A stretch of DNA of 64,000 nucleotides, from positions 5,394,001 to 5,458,000 of the forward strand of contig NZ_PJMQ01000001.1 of NCBI RefSeq assembly GCF_002846335.1, given 5' to 3'. The notes beneath the pieces are model-generated. The model made no database searches. It saw only the letters and a program-made list of their open reading frames with translations, and was not told where the DNA came from. Position 1 is the first letter of the stretch. Each line of letters begins with the position of its first letter. Position numbers and translations under genes: made by a program. Positions 40,681 through 50,340 of the stretch are shown here, piece by piece. This DNA is from Janthinobacterium sp. 61 (GTDB lineage Bacteria; Pseudomonadota; Gammaproteobacteria; Burkholderiales; Burkholderiaceae_D).

Positions 40681-42009
40681 ATGACGACACACACCACGGC
40701 GCAGACCCATGCACACGCCAGCACTGCGGTACCGGGCGAAAAACCCAAGACGGGCCGCCTGGCCACGGCCAGCATGGTCGGCACGACCCTGGAATGGTAT
40801 GACTTCACCGTCTACAACACCATGGCCGCGCTGATCTTCAACCATCTGTTCTTCCCTTCATTCGATCCGCTGACAGGTACCATCCTGGCCTTTTCCACGT
40901 ATGCGGTTGGCTATATCTCGCGTCCCATCGGTGGCGTGATCTTTGGCCACCTGGGCGACAAGCTTGGACGTCGCTGGGTGCTGGTGGTGACCCTGATGCT
41001 GATGGGCGTGACGACGGGCCTGATGGGCCTCTTGCCCACGTATGCGACGGCCGGCATCTGGAGTCCGGTCCTGCTGGTGGCGCTGCGCTTCGTTCAGGGA
41101 ATCGCGCTCGGTGGCGAATGGGCGGGTGCCGTACTGATCTCCGTCGAACACGGTGCGCCGGACAAGCGGGGCCGCAACGCGTCGTGGACGCAGGTGGGGC
41201 CATCGTTCGGCACCTTGCTGGCGACCGGCTGCATCGGCCTGATTACCTATCTGCTGCCGCATGAAGCGTTCATGGACTGGGGCTGGCGCATGCCGTTCAT
41301 CGCCAGCCTGCTGCTGGTGGCCTTTGGCATGTGGATACGCAGCGGCATCGAGGAAACTCCGCTGTTCAAGGAACTCGACCAGCAGGACGCCAAGGCCGAA
41401 GCGCCGATCGGCGACGTGCTGCGCCTCTACTGGCGCCGTCTGCTGATCGCCGGCGGCGTGCGTATCGGCTCTGACGTGCTGTATGCGCTGGTGGTGGTGT
41501 TTACCCTGACGTATGTGACCACCGTGCTGCACCTGTCTTCGACCCTGGCTTTGAGCGCCATCATGATCGGCACTGCCTGTAATGCGCTGTCGGTGCCGCT
41601 GTTTGGCGCCCTGTCGGACAAGATTGGCCGCCGCCCCGTGTATGCGCTGGGCGCCATCCTGGGGCTGGTGTGGGCGTTTGCCTTCTTCACCCTGCTGGAT
41701 ACTGCCAGCCCTGCCGCCATCGTCACGGCTGTCGTCGTGGGCCTGATCATTCACGCCATCATGTACGGCCCGCAGGCGGCCTTCGTCATCGAGCAATTCC
41801 CTACCAAGGTGCGCTATGCGGGTTCCTCGCTGGCCTATACCCTGGCCGGCGTCATAGGCGGCGGTTTCGCGCCGCTCGTTATCGCCAGCCTGTACCGCTC
41901 TTATAACAGCACCATGGCCGTCTCGCTGTATGTGGCGGTGGCGCTCCTGATCACCGGCGCGGCAGTCTTTGCGGCGCGCGAAACGGGCCGCGGCCCCCTT
42001 GAGGAATAA
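40681..42009 (+). CDS. MHS-family major facilitator transporter
   Basis: The 442-residue inner-membrane protein has 12 predicted helices of the metabolite:H+ symporter (MHS) branch, related to ShiA, ProP and KgtP. Marks are TTLEWYDFTVYNTMAALIFN at the first helix, the loop GGVIFGHLGDKLGRR, RFVQGIALGGEWAGAVL and the second-half loop FGALSDKIGRRPVYALG. MHS members import organic acids, betaines or amino-acid-like compounds. Here it probably brings in the substrate of the amidase and DUF2848 protein. A GAGAGGTAGGCT site precedes the ATG. Confidence 0.9.
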   Translation: MTTHTTAQTHAHASTAVPGEKPKTGRLATASMVGTTLEWYDFTVYNTMAALIFNHLFFPSFDPLTGTILAFSTYAVGYISRPIGGVIFGHLGDKLGRRWVLVVTLMLMGVTTGLMGLLPTYATAGIWSPVLLVALRFVQGIALGGEWAGAVLISVEHGAPDKRGRNASWTQVGPSFGTLLATGCIGLITYLLPHEAFMDWGWRMPFIASLLLVAFGMWIRSGIEETPLFKELDQQDAKAEAPIGDVLRLYWRRLLIAGGVRIGSDVLYALVVVFTLTYVTTVLHLSSTLALSAIMIGTACNALSVPLFGALSDKIGRRPVYALGAILGLVWAFAFFTLLDTASPAAIVTAVVVGLIIHAIMYGPQAAFVIEQFPTKVRYAGSSLAYTLAGVIGGGFAPLVIASLYRSYNSTMAVSLYVAVALLITGAAVFAARETGRGPLEE

Positions 42010-42013
42010 CATC

Positions 42014-42691
42014 ATGACGACATTGAGTTTTCAACTGGCAGGCCACGGCCCCGTTACCTTCGACATCGATCAACTCATCATCGCCGGCTGGACGGGCCGC
42101 GACATGGCGATGGTCGAGCACCATATCGCCGAACTGGAAGCCATCGGCGTGGCACGCCCGAAAAGCGTGCCGACGTTTTACCGCGTGGCGGCGGCGCTGC
42201 TGTCGAGCGATTCCGCCATCGAAGTGCCGGGCCTGGACTCGTCCGGCGAGGCCGAATTCGTGCTGTTTTCCACGCAATACGGCCTGCTGGTAGGGATCGG
42301 CTCCGACCATACGGACCGCAAAGTGGAAAGCTATGGCGTGACGGTGTCGAAGCAGATGTGCGGCAAGCCCGTGGGCGATACCCTGTGGCGCTATGCCGAC
42401 GTGGCCGGCCACTGGGACCAGTTGCAGATGCGTTCCTGGCGCGAGCGCGCAGGCGTACCGGCCCTGTACCAGGACGGCCCCGTGACGCGCATGCTGTCGC
42501 CGGAAGACCTGATCTTGCGCTACACGGGGCAAACGACCCTGCCCGTGGGCAGCGCCATGTTCTGCGGCACGCAGCCGATCATCGGCGAGATGGGCCATGG
42601 CGACGCGTTCGCGCTGGAGCTGTATGATCCAGCCTTGCAGCGCCGCCTGCAGCACCGCTATGCCGTGCAAACCCTGCCCGTGGAAGGATAA
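42014..42691 (+). CDS. DUF2848-family protein
   Basis: The 225-residue protein resembles the DUF2848 family, distantly like fumarylacetoacetate hydrolase folds. It starts MTTLSFQLAGHGPVTFDIDQ and has LIIAGWTGRDMAMVEHHIAE, KSVPTFYRVAAALLSS, VGIGSDHTDRKVE and SKQMCGKPVGDTLWRYADV. A fold with a metal-dependent hydrolase or lyase role is suggested by the FAA-like likeness, but no reaction is established. It is 4 bp after the transporter gene and 4 bp before the amidase gene, so it is tightly cotranscribed. The start at 42014 follows GAGGAATAACATC. Confidence 0.8.
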   Translation: MTTLSFQLAGHGPVTFDIDQLIIAGWTGRDMAMVEHHIAELEAIGVARPKSVPTFYRVAAALLSSDSAIEVPGLDSSGEAEFVLFSTQYGLLVGIGSDHTDRKVESYGVTVSKQMCGKPVGDTLWRYADVAGHWDQLQMRSWRERAGVPALYQDGPVTRMLSPEDLILRYTGQTTLPVGSAMFCGTQPIIGEMGHGDAFALELYDPALQRRLQHRYAVQTLPVEG

Positions 42692-42695
42692 GACA

Positions 42696-44054
42696 ATGAG
42701 CAAGCTGAGCAAGACCATCCGCGAACTGGCGGCCGACCTGGCCGCAGGCCGCATCACCAGCGTGGAACTGACGCAGCGCATGCTGGCGCGCGCCGAGGCG
42801 CACCAGGCCCAGGGCGGCCATGCCTATGTCAGCCTCGATGGCGAACAGGCGCTGGCCGAGGCGCGCGCCAGCGATGCGGCGCGCGCGGCCGGTATCGTTG
42901 CCTCGCCCCTGGCCGGCGTGCCCATCTCGATCAAGGACCTGTTCGACGTCAAGGGGCAAGTCAGCAGCGCCGCCTCGCTGGCGCTGGCCGATGCGCCGCC
43001 CGCCGATGCGGATGCGGGCGCCGTGGCACGCCTGCGCGCGGCCGGCGCCATCCTGCTGGGCCGCACCAACATGAGTGAATTCGCGTTTTCCGGCCTGGGC
43101 TTGAATCCCCATTACGGCACGCCGCGCAACCCGCATGACCGCGCACGCGTGGCGGGCGGCTCCACCTCGGGCGGCGCCGTGACGGTGGCCTTGGCGATGG
43201 CGGCCGGCGCGCTGGGCACGGACACGGGCGGCTCGATCCGCATCCCGTCCGCTTTTTGCGGCCTGACCGGTTTCAAGCCGACGGCGGCTTCCGTATCGCT
43301 GGCTGGCACGGTACCGCTGTCGCGCTCCCTCGATTCGGCCGGCCCCATCGCCCACAGTGTCGATTGCTGCGCCATCCTGTATGCGGCCTTGTCCGGCCAA
43401 AATATCTCCGATGGCGCGCCAGCCCTGAAAGGCTTGCGCTTCGGTTTTACGACTGATTACGTAGGCGCGAATGTCGAGCCGCAGGTGCAGCAGGCTTTTG
43501 AGCGCGCGCTGGAGAAGTTGCGCGCGGCCGGAGCGCAGGTGGAACAGTTCGATTTCCCGGAATTGCTGGAGCTTCCGACGATCAATGGCGGCGGTGGCCT
43601 GGTGGCGGCCGAAGCGTGGCACTGGCACAGGGTGTTGCTTGAAGAGAAGGGCGCGCAGTACGACCAGCGCGTGGCGGCGCGCATCCGCCGCGGCCAGCAG
43701 CAGGGCGCGTCTGACTACATCGATTTGCTCGATGCGCGCGCGCGCCTGATCTCCGTTGCAGAGCGGCGCCTGGCGCCATACGATGCCTGGCTGATGCCCA
43801 GCGTGGCCATCGTGGCTCCGCAGGTCGAGCCGCTGGACGCGGACGATGCCACCTTCTTCGCCACGAATGGCCTGGTGCTGCGCAATGCCAGCGTGATCAA
43901 CTTCCTCGACGGCTGCGCCTTGTCCCTGCCTTGCCATGCGGATGGCGAACTGCCTGTGGGCCTGGGTATTTGTGCCCTGGCGGGCGCCGATGACAAGGTG
44001 CTGAAAATCGGTCGCGCCGTCGAGACGCTGCTGCAGGGGAGGGGAAAAGAATAG
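42696..44054 (+). CDS. Amidase-signature-family hydrolase
   Basis: The 452-residue enzyme has the Ser-cisSer-Lys triad context of the amidase-signature family: catalytic lysine in GVPISIKDLFDVKG (about residue 82), then GGSTSGGAVTVALA and DTGGSIRIPSAFCGLTGFKP. Related enzymes include GatA, allophanate hydrolase, indoleacetamide hydrolase and malonamidase. The start at 42696 agrees with the family; a longer frame from 42597 runs inside the DUF2848 gene. Encoded last in the operon, it probably frees ammonia or an acid from the imported compound. Substrate unknown. Confidence 0.9.
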   Translation: MSKLSKTIRELAADLAAGRITSVELTQRMLARAEAHQAQGGHAYVSLDGEQALAEARASDAARAAGIVASPLAGVPISIKDLFDVKGQVSSAASLALADAPPADADAGAVARLRAAGAILLGRTNMSEFAFSGLGLNPHYGTPRNPHDRARVAGGSTSGGAVTVALAMAAGALGTDTGGSIRIPSAFCGLTGFKPTAASVSLAGTVPLSRSLDSAGPIAHSVDCCAILYAALSGQNISDGAPALKGLRFGFTTDYVGANVEPQVQQAFERALEKLRAAGAQVEQFDFPELLELPTINGGGGLVAAEAWHWHRVLLEEKGAQYDQRVAARIRRGQQQGASDYIDLLDARARLISVAERRLAPYDAWLMPSVAIVAPQVEPLDADDATFFATNGLVLRNASVINFLDGCALSLPCHADGELPVGLGICALAGADDKVLKIGRAVETLLQGRGKE

Positions 44055-44118
44055 TGCTGCAGTGCAGGAAAATGCCAATTCTGTCATGATTGCTGGCATT
44101 ATCATGAGATAGTCGCGC

Positions 44119-45474
44119 TTGCGCGCCGGCAAACTTCACACTGTGCACCGATACGACCTGATTAGCTGTCATGACTGCGGTGTGCTGTACCGCAAACGTC
44201 CGCTGCGTCCACGCGAGAAGGCGCGCTGCATCCGTTGCCGCTCGGTGCTATACCGGGGCGCCCACGCGCGGGGCGCATCGGCCGAATTGACCAAGGTGGT
44301 GGCCCTGACCCTGGGCGCCGCCCTGGTCTTCCTGATCGCGCAGTTTTTCCCCATCGTCGAACTCGACGTCAATGGCCTGACCTCCAGCGCCACCTTGCTC
44401 GGCTCCATCCGCGTGCTGTGGTCCGAGCAGATGCAGGTGGTGGCAACGATGGTCTTCCTGTTTACCATCCTCTTCCCTGCCATCGAACTGGGCTCCCTGC
44501 TGTATGTGGCGCTGGGCCTGCGCGGCGGCGTCAAGGTGCCGGGCTTTAACCGCGTGCTGCGCGCCGTGCAGACGGCGCGCGAATGGGGCATGACGGAGGT
44601 GCTGATGATCGGCATCCTCATTACCGTCGTCAAGATGACCAGTCTTGCCACCGTGCTGCCGCAACCGGGGCTATTCGCGTTTGGCGCGCTGACCCTGCTG
44701 CTGGCCATCGTCGTCTCATTTGACCCCAAGGCCCTGTGGAACCTGGGCGACGATCTGACGCGGCAAGCGCTGCCCGGCATCCGCTACAAGGCTTTCGCGC
44801 CGGGCGCGAAGGTGCTGCCCTGCCATGCCTGTGGCCTGGTGGCGCCGCCGCTGGGCAAGGGCAGGCATCTGGCGTGCGTGCGTTGCGGCACTGCCCTGCA
44901 TGTGCGCAAACCGGACAGCATCAACCGCACCTGGGCCCTGCTGATCGCCGCCATGATCCTCTACATTCCCGCCAACCTGCTGCCCGTGATGGTGACGTAT
45001 TCCCTGTTTGGCGCACAAAACGACACCATCATGAGCGGCGTGGTGCTGTTCTGGACCAGCGGTTCGAAAGGCCTGGCCATCATCATTTTCATCGCCAGCG
45101 TGGTCGTGCCCATGCTCAAGCTGGGCGTGCTGGCGCTGCTGGCCTTCACCGCGCAGCGGCGCTCGCGCTGGCGGCCGCGCCAGCGCACAATCTTGTACCG
45201 CATGGTCGAATTCATCGGCCGCTGGTCCATGCTTGACATCTTTGTCGTCACCCTGACGGTGGCGCTGGTGCGCTTCAAGTCGCTGGCCGTGATCACTGCC
45301 GGACCCGGCGCGCTGGCCTTTGGCGCCGTGGTGGTGCTGACCATGCTGGCGGCGATGCAGTTCGACCCGCGCCTGATCTGGGACCCCGTCGACGGGCAGG
45401 TGCCTGGTGAGGAAGAACCCGTGGTGGTGGCAAATACCGGAAACAATACAGTGATTGGAGAACAGCATGTCTGA
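44119..45474 (+). CDS. pqiA: Paraquat-inducible protein A, inner-membrane
   Basis: PqiA is the membrane part of the Pqi lipid-transport system joining inner and outer membranes. The 451-residue protein has two repeated halves, each with a cysteine pair zinc ribbon (CHDCGVLY with CIRC; CHACGLVA with CVRC) followed by four helices, and the family segments EMVVATMVFLFT-like and MLDIFVVTLTVALV. The start is uncertain: TTG at 44119 or GTG at 44143, neither with a good ribosome site. Its end overlaps pqiB by 8 bp. Confidence 0.9.
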   Translation: MRAGKLHTVHRYDLISCHDCGVLYRKRPLRPREKARCIRCRSVLYRGAHARGASAELTKVVALTLGAALVFLIAQFFPIVELDVNGLTSSATLLGSIRVLWSEQMQVVATMVFLFTILFPAIELGSLLYVALGLRGGVKVPGFNRVLRAVQTAREWGMTEVLMIGILITVVKMTSLATVLPQPGLFAFGALTLLLAIVVSFDPKALWNLGDDLTRQALPGIRYKAFAPGAKVLPCHACGLVAPPLGKGRHLACVRCGTALHVRKPDSINRTWALLIAAMILYIPANLLPVMVTYSLFGAQNDTIMSGVVLFWTSGSKGLAIIIFIASVVVPMLKLGVLALLAFTAQRRSRWRPRQRTILYRMVEFIGRWSMLDIFVVTLTVALVRFKSLAVITAGPGALAFGAVVVLTMLAAMQFDPRLIWDPVDGQVPGEEEPVVVANTGNNTVIGEQHV

Positions 45475-47095
45475 CAAAGAAGCAGGCGACCTTGCCGAAA
45501 CGGGTGGCCGTCCATTGCCTGAACCCGATGTGGAACAGGGCAGCCGCTGGCTGCCGTCGCTGGTATGGCTCATTCCGCTGCTGGCCGCGCTGATCGGCGC
45601 CGGCCTGGCAGCCAAGTCCATCCTCGACCAGGGACCCACGGTGACAGTCAGCTTCAAGAGTGCAGAAGGACTGGAGCCAGGCAAGACCAAGGTCAAGTAC
45701 AAGGATGTCGATATCGGCCAGGTGCGCGCCATTACCCTGGGCGACGACTTGAGCAAGGTGCTGGTGACGATCGACATGAGCAAGGAAGCACGCCGCTTTG
45801 CTACAGACGATTCGCGCTTCTGGGTGGTACGCCCGCAGATCGGCGCCAGCGGCGTGACAGGGCTGGGCACCTTGCTGTCGGGCGCCTACATCGGCGTCGA
45901 CACGGGCAAGTCGGAGCAGAAGAAGGAGAACTTCGTCGGCATGGAGAGCCCTCCCGCCGTCGCAGGTGACCAGAAGGGCAAGCTGTACACCCTGCATGCG
46001 GACAGCCTCGGCTCTGTCGATGTCGGTTCGCCCCTGTTCTTCCACCGCCTGCGCGTGGGCAAGGTGGTCAGCTTCGCTCTGGACAAGGATGGCAACGGCA
46101 TCACCATGTCGGTCTTCGTGAATGCGCCGTACGATCAATTCGTCGGCAAGAATGCGCGCTGGTGGCATGCCAGCGGCGTCGACGTGCGCCTCGATTCCAA
46201 CGGTTTCAAGTTGAATACGCAGTCCTTGGCCGCCATGCTGGTGGGCGGCATCGCCTTCGAGGCGGAAAATGGCCGCAGGCCCCAAGAACCGGCGCCGGCC
46301 GGTACCAACTACCGTTTGGCAGCCGACGAGGCCAGCGCCATGCGCGAGCCCGATGGTGAAGCCATTACCACCGTATTCTATTTCGACCAGTCCCTGCGCG
46401 GCTTGCAGCCTGGCGCCACGGTGGACTTCCGCGGCATCGTGCTGGGTGAAGTGCGCTCGGTCGGCATCGAGTTCGATCCCGTGAAGAAGAACTTCCGCAT
46501 GCCGGTCACCGTCAATCTGTATCCGGCGCGCCTGGGCATGCGCTTCAAGGCGGCCGTCGACGATGCGGAAGGCTCGGCCGGCCACCAGGTGCTCGAACGT
46601 ATGGTCAGCCGCGGCTTGCGCGCCCAGCTGCGCACGGGCAACCTGCTCACCAGCCAGCTGTACATCGCGCTGGACTTCTTCCCGAAAGCGCCGAAGGTCG
46701 CGCTGGACTTGAATAGGTATCCGCTGGAAGTGCCCACCGTGCCCAATACCCTGGATGAGCTGCAGACGCAGATCGCCAGCATCGCCCGCAAGCTCGATCA
46801 GGTGCCGTACGCGGAGATCGGCAACAATTTGAACGCCACCATCAAGCAGGCCAATACCCTGTTCAAGCAGCTCGATGGCCAGGTGGTGCCGGAAATGCGC
46901 GATACCCTGACGGCGGCGAAACAAACCTTCGGCACGGCCGAACAAGTGCTGCAAAAGGATTCGCCGCTGCAGTCTGACGTGCGCCAGGCCTTGCAGCAGC
47001 TAACGCAAACCCTGCAATCGCTCAATGCCCTGTCGGATTACCTGGAACGGCATCCAGAGTCGCTGATCCGCGGTAAAAAAGGAGATGAAAAATGA
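45467..47095 (+). CDS. pqiB: MCE-domain protein PqiB
   Basis: PqiB forms a periplasm-spanning tunnel of stacked MCE rings for lipid traffic. The 542-residue protein has an N-terminal membrane helix (SLVWLIPLLAALIGAGLAAK, about 30-50), and MCE domains at about 55-145, 170-230 and 300-410 (VTVSFKSAEGLEPGKTKVKY opens the first). The C-terminal part is helical (LNATIKQANTLFKQL). The ATG at 45467 has TTGGAG before it and overlaps the pqiA end. Its own stop overlaps pqiC by 4 bp. Confidence 0.93.
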   Translation: MSDKEAGDLAETGGRPLPEPDVEQGSRWLPSLVWLIPLLAALIGAGLAAKSILDQGPTVTVSFKSAEGLEPGKTKVKYKDVDIGQVRAITLGDDLSKVLVTIDMSKEARRFATDDSRFWVVRPQIGASGVTGLGTLLSGAYIGVDTGKSEQKKENFVGMESPPAVAGDQKGKLYTLHADSLGSVDVGSPLFFHRLRVGKVVSFALDKDGNGITMSVFVNAPYDQFVGKNARWWHASGVDVRLDSNGFKLNTQSLAAMLVGGIAFEAENGRRPQEPAPAGTNYRLAADEASAMREPDGEAITTVFYFDQSLRGLQPGATVDFRGIVLGEVRSVGIEFDPVKKNFRMPVTVNLYPARLGMRFKAAVDDAEGSAGHQVLERMVSRGLRAQLRTGNLLTSQLYIALDFFPKAPKVALDLNRYPLEVPTVPNTLDELQTQIASIARKLDQVPYAEIGNNLNATIKQANTLFKQLDGQVVPEMRDTLTAAKQTFGTAEQVLQKDSPLQSDVRQALQQLTQTLQSLNALSDYLERHPESLIRGKKGDEK

Positions 47096-47697
47096 TGAAG
47101 CCTGTCCTTGTAAGCTTCGCCGCGCTGCTGGCGACCGTCCTGCTGGGTGCCTGCTCCACGCCCCAGTCCGAGCATTTCTATACGCTCGGCGGCGGCGTCG
47201 ACGCGCTGCCGGCCAAACCCGTCAAATACTATGTCGAGGTGCTGGCCGTCAGCGTGCCGCAACAGGTGAGCCGCAATCAGTTCGTCGTGACGGCGCCATC
47301 GGGGCGCATCGAATTGCTGGAGCAGCAGCGCTGGGCGGGACCGCTGGCCGGGGAGATCGGCCAAGCCCTGTCGACGGCCGTGACCAGCGACCTGGGCGCC
47401 ATTGATGTGTTCCGCACGCCGCATCCCGACAACCTGCCCGTGTATCGCATCAGCACCAATGTGCAGCGCTTCGAGTCCGTGATGGGCCGGTATGCGCTGA
47501 TCGATGCCGTGTGGAGCGTGCGCCAGCTGGCCAGCAACAAGGTGGTCACTTGCCGCACGGTCGCCAATGAAAAGGTGGGTGAAGGCTACGATGAACTGGT
47601 GCTGGGTCACCGCCGTGCAGTCGGCCGCATCGCCACGGATGCGGCGGGCGTGGTGCGTGCTTTTGACAACGGCAACGCTGCCTGCCCGGCCGCGTGA
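47092..47697 (+). CDS. pqiC: PqiC, outer-membrane lipoprotein of the Pqi system
   Basis: The 201-residue lipoprotein of the ABC-type transport auxiliary family (DUF330) has a signal peptide with lipobox LLGAC, so the cysteine is at about position 20. The usual ring-forming core follows: YYVEVLAVSVPQQVSRNQFV and RWAGPLAGEIGQALSTAV. PqiC caps the PqiB needle at the outer membrane. It is the last gene of pqiABC and is coupled to pqiB by ATGA. About 50 bp separate it from the next gene. Confidence 0.9.
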   Translation: MMKPVLVSFAALLATVLLGACSTPQSEHFYTLGGGVDALPAKPVKYYVEVLAVSVPQQVSRNQFVVTAPSGRIELLEQQRWAGPLAGEIGQALSTAVTSDLGAIDVFRTPHPDNLPVYRISTNVQRFESVMGRYALIDAVWSVRQLASNKVVTCRTVANEKVGEGYDELVLGHRRAVGRIATDAAGVVRAFDNGNAACPAA

Positions 47698-47744
47698 GCC
47701 GCTTTCCGCTACCCAGTCCCGGCGGCCGCTGCTAAAATACGGCC

Positions 47745-48143
47745 ATGGGAATGACCTTGTTCACGCGCCGCTTTGCCGCCTGGATCGCCTGCTTTGCGAT
47801 CCTGCTGGCGGCGCTCGCGCCATCGATTTCCCAGGCTGTCGCCAACGCCAAGCAGGAATCCGGCTCCGGCTGGGCGGAAATCTGCTCAGTTGCCGGCATC
47901 CGTTTCGTCCAGGTCGACGATGATGGCGCCGCCGATGGCAAGTCCGGCGGCAAGGTCATGCAGATGGAGCATTGCGCCTTTTGTTCCACGCATGCGGGTT
48001 CCGTGGGCTTGCCGCCCAGTCCCGTGCTGCCGCTGCCCGTCGCCAGCGGCACGGCCATTTTTCCGGCCCTGTACTACCAGTCGCCGTCCCCGCTGTTCAT
48101 CTGGTCTACCGCGCAATCGCGCGCGCCGCCCGCCCTCATTTAA
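47745..48143 (+). CDS. DUF2946-family exported protein, likely metal-linked
   Basis: The 132-residue protein has an N-terminal signal or anchor helix (FAAWIACFAILLAALAPSIS, about 10-29). A metal-site-like motif H76-C77-AF-C80-ST-H83 (MEHCAFCSTH) is typical of DUF2946, whose members are often linked to copper or iron genes. Its function is not known. It lies about 80 bp upstream of a TonB receptor gene on the same strand, suggesting a shared metal-uptake operon. The start is ATG at 47745; a second ATG two codons later is possible. Confidence 0.75.
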   Translation: MGMTLFTRRFAAWIACFAILLAALAPSISQAVANAKQESGSGWAEICSVAGIRFVQVDDDGAADGKSGGKVMQMEHCAFCSTHAGSVGLPPSPVLPLPVASGTAIFPALYYQSPSPLFIWSTAQSRAPPALI

Positions 48144-48220
48144 GTCTTTGCATTTTTAGTGCTTGCCCTGCGCGCCTTCCAGTGCGACGGGCAGCATCCG
48201 CACACTTAAACGAGAATCAC

Positions 48221-50332
48221 ATGAACAAGAAATTATTGGTGCTGGCCATGGCCATCACCTTGGCCTACCCCTGCGCGCAGGCGCAATCCGATCACGCCAT
48301 CGACACCGTCGTCGTTTCCGGCTCACGCGCGCAATCGTGGCTGTCCGAGACGCCGCAGGCCATCGGCGTCGTCAACGCCGCTGTCCTGGAGCGCGACAAG
48401 CCCAAGACCATGGGCGATATCCTCAACCGCATCGCCGGCGTGTACTGGAATGACTTGGGCAACGAGCAGCACAGCATGAGCATCCGCCAGCCCATAGGCA
48501 CGAATGCCGTCTACCAGTACCTGGAAGACGGCATTCCCATCCGCCCGTTGGGCGTCTTCAATCACAACTCGCTCAACGAGATGAACATGGCGGGGGCCAG
48601 CGGCGTGGAAGTGGTGAAGGGCGCGGCCTCCTCGCTGTACGGCAGCAATGCCGTCGGTGGCGCCGTCAATTTCCTGACGGCTGGCGCCAGCGCCACGCCG
48701 ACGGCCAAGGTGGGCGTGCGGCGCGACAACGTGGGCGGCTTCACCCGCTACGACACCTCCGCCAGCGATACCTGGGGCCCGCTGGGACTGCGCTTTTCCC
48801 ATTACAGTTCGCGCCGTTCGCGCGACAACTGGCAAGAGTACAGCTACGGCGACAAGGATTCGTTTTCGCTGCGTGCCGACTATGCGCTCAGCCCCACCTC
48901 GCAGCTGCGCGCCACCATCGTCCACACGGATCTCGATGCGGCCATGACGGGCAGCCTGTTTGAAGACGACTACCGCAATGCCCCGGGCAAGAGCCTGAAC
49001 ACTTTCACTTACCGCAAGGACAAGACCACGCGCATGAATCTGGCGTGGGAGGGCGAGACGACGGCCCATGGCACGAGCACCGTCACCGTGTTTACGCGCA
49101 AGAACGACCATGGGCAGATTCCCGCGTATTCCATAGGCAGTTGCGCGGGCATGCTGTGCAAGGGCGTCATCAACAACAACCATGTCGATTCGCTGGGGCT
49201 GGACTTGAAACATCAGCAGGAATTCACGTGGCTGCGTTCGCGCCTGGTCGCCGGCGTATACGTGGACAAGAGCGATAATCCATTTGTCAGCGACAATCTG
49301 TCCATTGTGCGCGATACCGCCACGGGCCGCTATCTGCGCTATACGCTGGCCAATGCAAGCAATCCCCAGGGCGTGCGCGACTATCAGACGGACATCCTGA
49401 ACACGGCCCTCTTCGCGCAGTGGGAGTTTTCTCCGCTGGCGGGTACGCGCGTGGTGCTGGGTGGACGCTCGGATGCCATCCGCTACGATTACCACAACAA
49501 GCTGGCGCCGGGCGGCAGCGTCAATTACGGCGCGCCCGACGAGTCGCGCAGCTTTTCGCACCTCAGCCCGAAGCTGGGCGCTACCTACGCCATCGGCCAG
49601 GCGGGCAGCGCGTATGCGAACGTCAGCCAGGGCTTTACCCCGCCCGAGGTCAGTCAGCTGTATGGCAAGACGGGCATCGCCGACCTGCAGCCGTCGGTCT
49701 ACAACAACTATGAACTGGGCTTGCGCTGGGCCTTCCTGCAGGGCCGCTTGAAACTCGACGCGGCGCTGTACCGGCTCGACGGGCGCGACACCATCGTCAG
49801 CTATACACTCTCGCCGGGCAATAGCGAAAACCGCAATGCGGGCCGTACGCGCAGCGAAGGCCTGGAGCTGGGTCTGAACTACGACAGCGGTCCCTTCGAC
49901 GTGCGCTTCGCCACGGCCATTTCGCGCCACCGCTACCTGCGCTACCAGGTGTCCGCCAGCCTCGATTACAGCGGGCGGACCATGCCGCAGGCGCCGCGCG
50001 ACATCACCTCGTTCGAGATCGGCTACAAGCCCGTGGCCGGAGCCAGGTTGGCGCTCGAAGCCGTGCACCAGGGCCGCTACTGGATGAACAATGCCAACAC
50101 GGTGGAGTACAAGGGCCACGCGCTGCTGAACCTGCGTGCCAGCTACCAGCTTGCGCGCGGGCTGGAAGCGTGGGCGCAGGTGCGCAACCTGGCCGATAAA
50201 CGCTATGCCGATTCGGCCAGTAGCAGTTATGCGGGCACGGGCAGTTACGTGGCCAATACGCAGAACCAGTACACGCCCGGTGCGCCGCGCAGCGTGATGC
50301 TGGGCCTGGGCTACACCTTCAATGCACTGTGA
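48221..50332 (+). CDS. TonB-dependent outer-membrane receptor
   Basis: The 703-residue receptor has a signal peptide (MNKKLLVLAMAITLAYPCAQAQ), a TonB-box-like stretch near AIDTVVVSGSR, and a plug domain (about 35-150, with MGDILNRIAGVY and GVEVVKGAASSLYGSNAVGG). The 22-strand barrel ends in RSVMLGLGYTFNAL. The plug start PQAIGVVNAAVLERDKPKTM resembles siderophore or metal receptors. The start at 48221 is chosen because it gives the signal peptide; a longer frame overlaps DUF2946. Neighbouring DUF2946 and PepSY proteins suggest iron or copper complexes as cargo. Confidence 0.92.
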   Translation: MNKKLLVLAMAITLAYPCAQAQSDHAIDTVVVSGSRAQSWLSETPQAIGVVNAAVLERDKPKTMGDILNRIAGVYWNDLGNEQHSMSIRQPIGTNAVYQYLEDGIPIRPLGVFNHNSLNEMNMAGASGVEVVKGAASSLYGSNAVGGAVNFLTAGASATPTAKVGVRRDNVGGFTRYDTSASDTWGPLGLRFSHYSSRRSRDNWQEYSYGDKDSFSLRADYALSPTSQLRATIVHTDLDAAMTGSLFEDDYRNAPGKSLNTFTYRKDKTTRMNLAWEGETTAHGTSTVTVFTRKNDHGQIPAYSIGSCAGMLCKGVINNNHVDSLGLDLKHQQEFTWLRSRLVAGVYVDKSDNPFVSDNLSIVRDTATGRYLRYTLANASNPQGVRDYQTDILNTALFAQWEFSPLAGTRVVLGGRSDAIRYDYHNKLAPGGSVNYGAPDESRSFSHLSPKLGATYAIGQAGSAYANVSQGFTPPEVSQLYGKTGIADLQPSVYNNYELGLRWAFLQGRLKLDAALYRLDGRDTIVSYTLSPGNSENRNAGRTRSEGLELGLNYDSGPFDVRFATAISRHRYLRYQVSASLDYSGRTMPQAPRDITSFEIGYKPVAGARLALEAVHQGRYWMNNANTVEYKGHALLNLRASYQLARGLEAWAQVRNLADKRYADSASSSYAGTGSYVANTQNQYTPGAPRSVMLGLGYTFNAL

Positions 50333-50340
50333 GGATGGCC

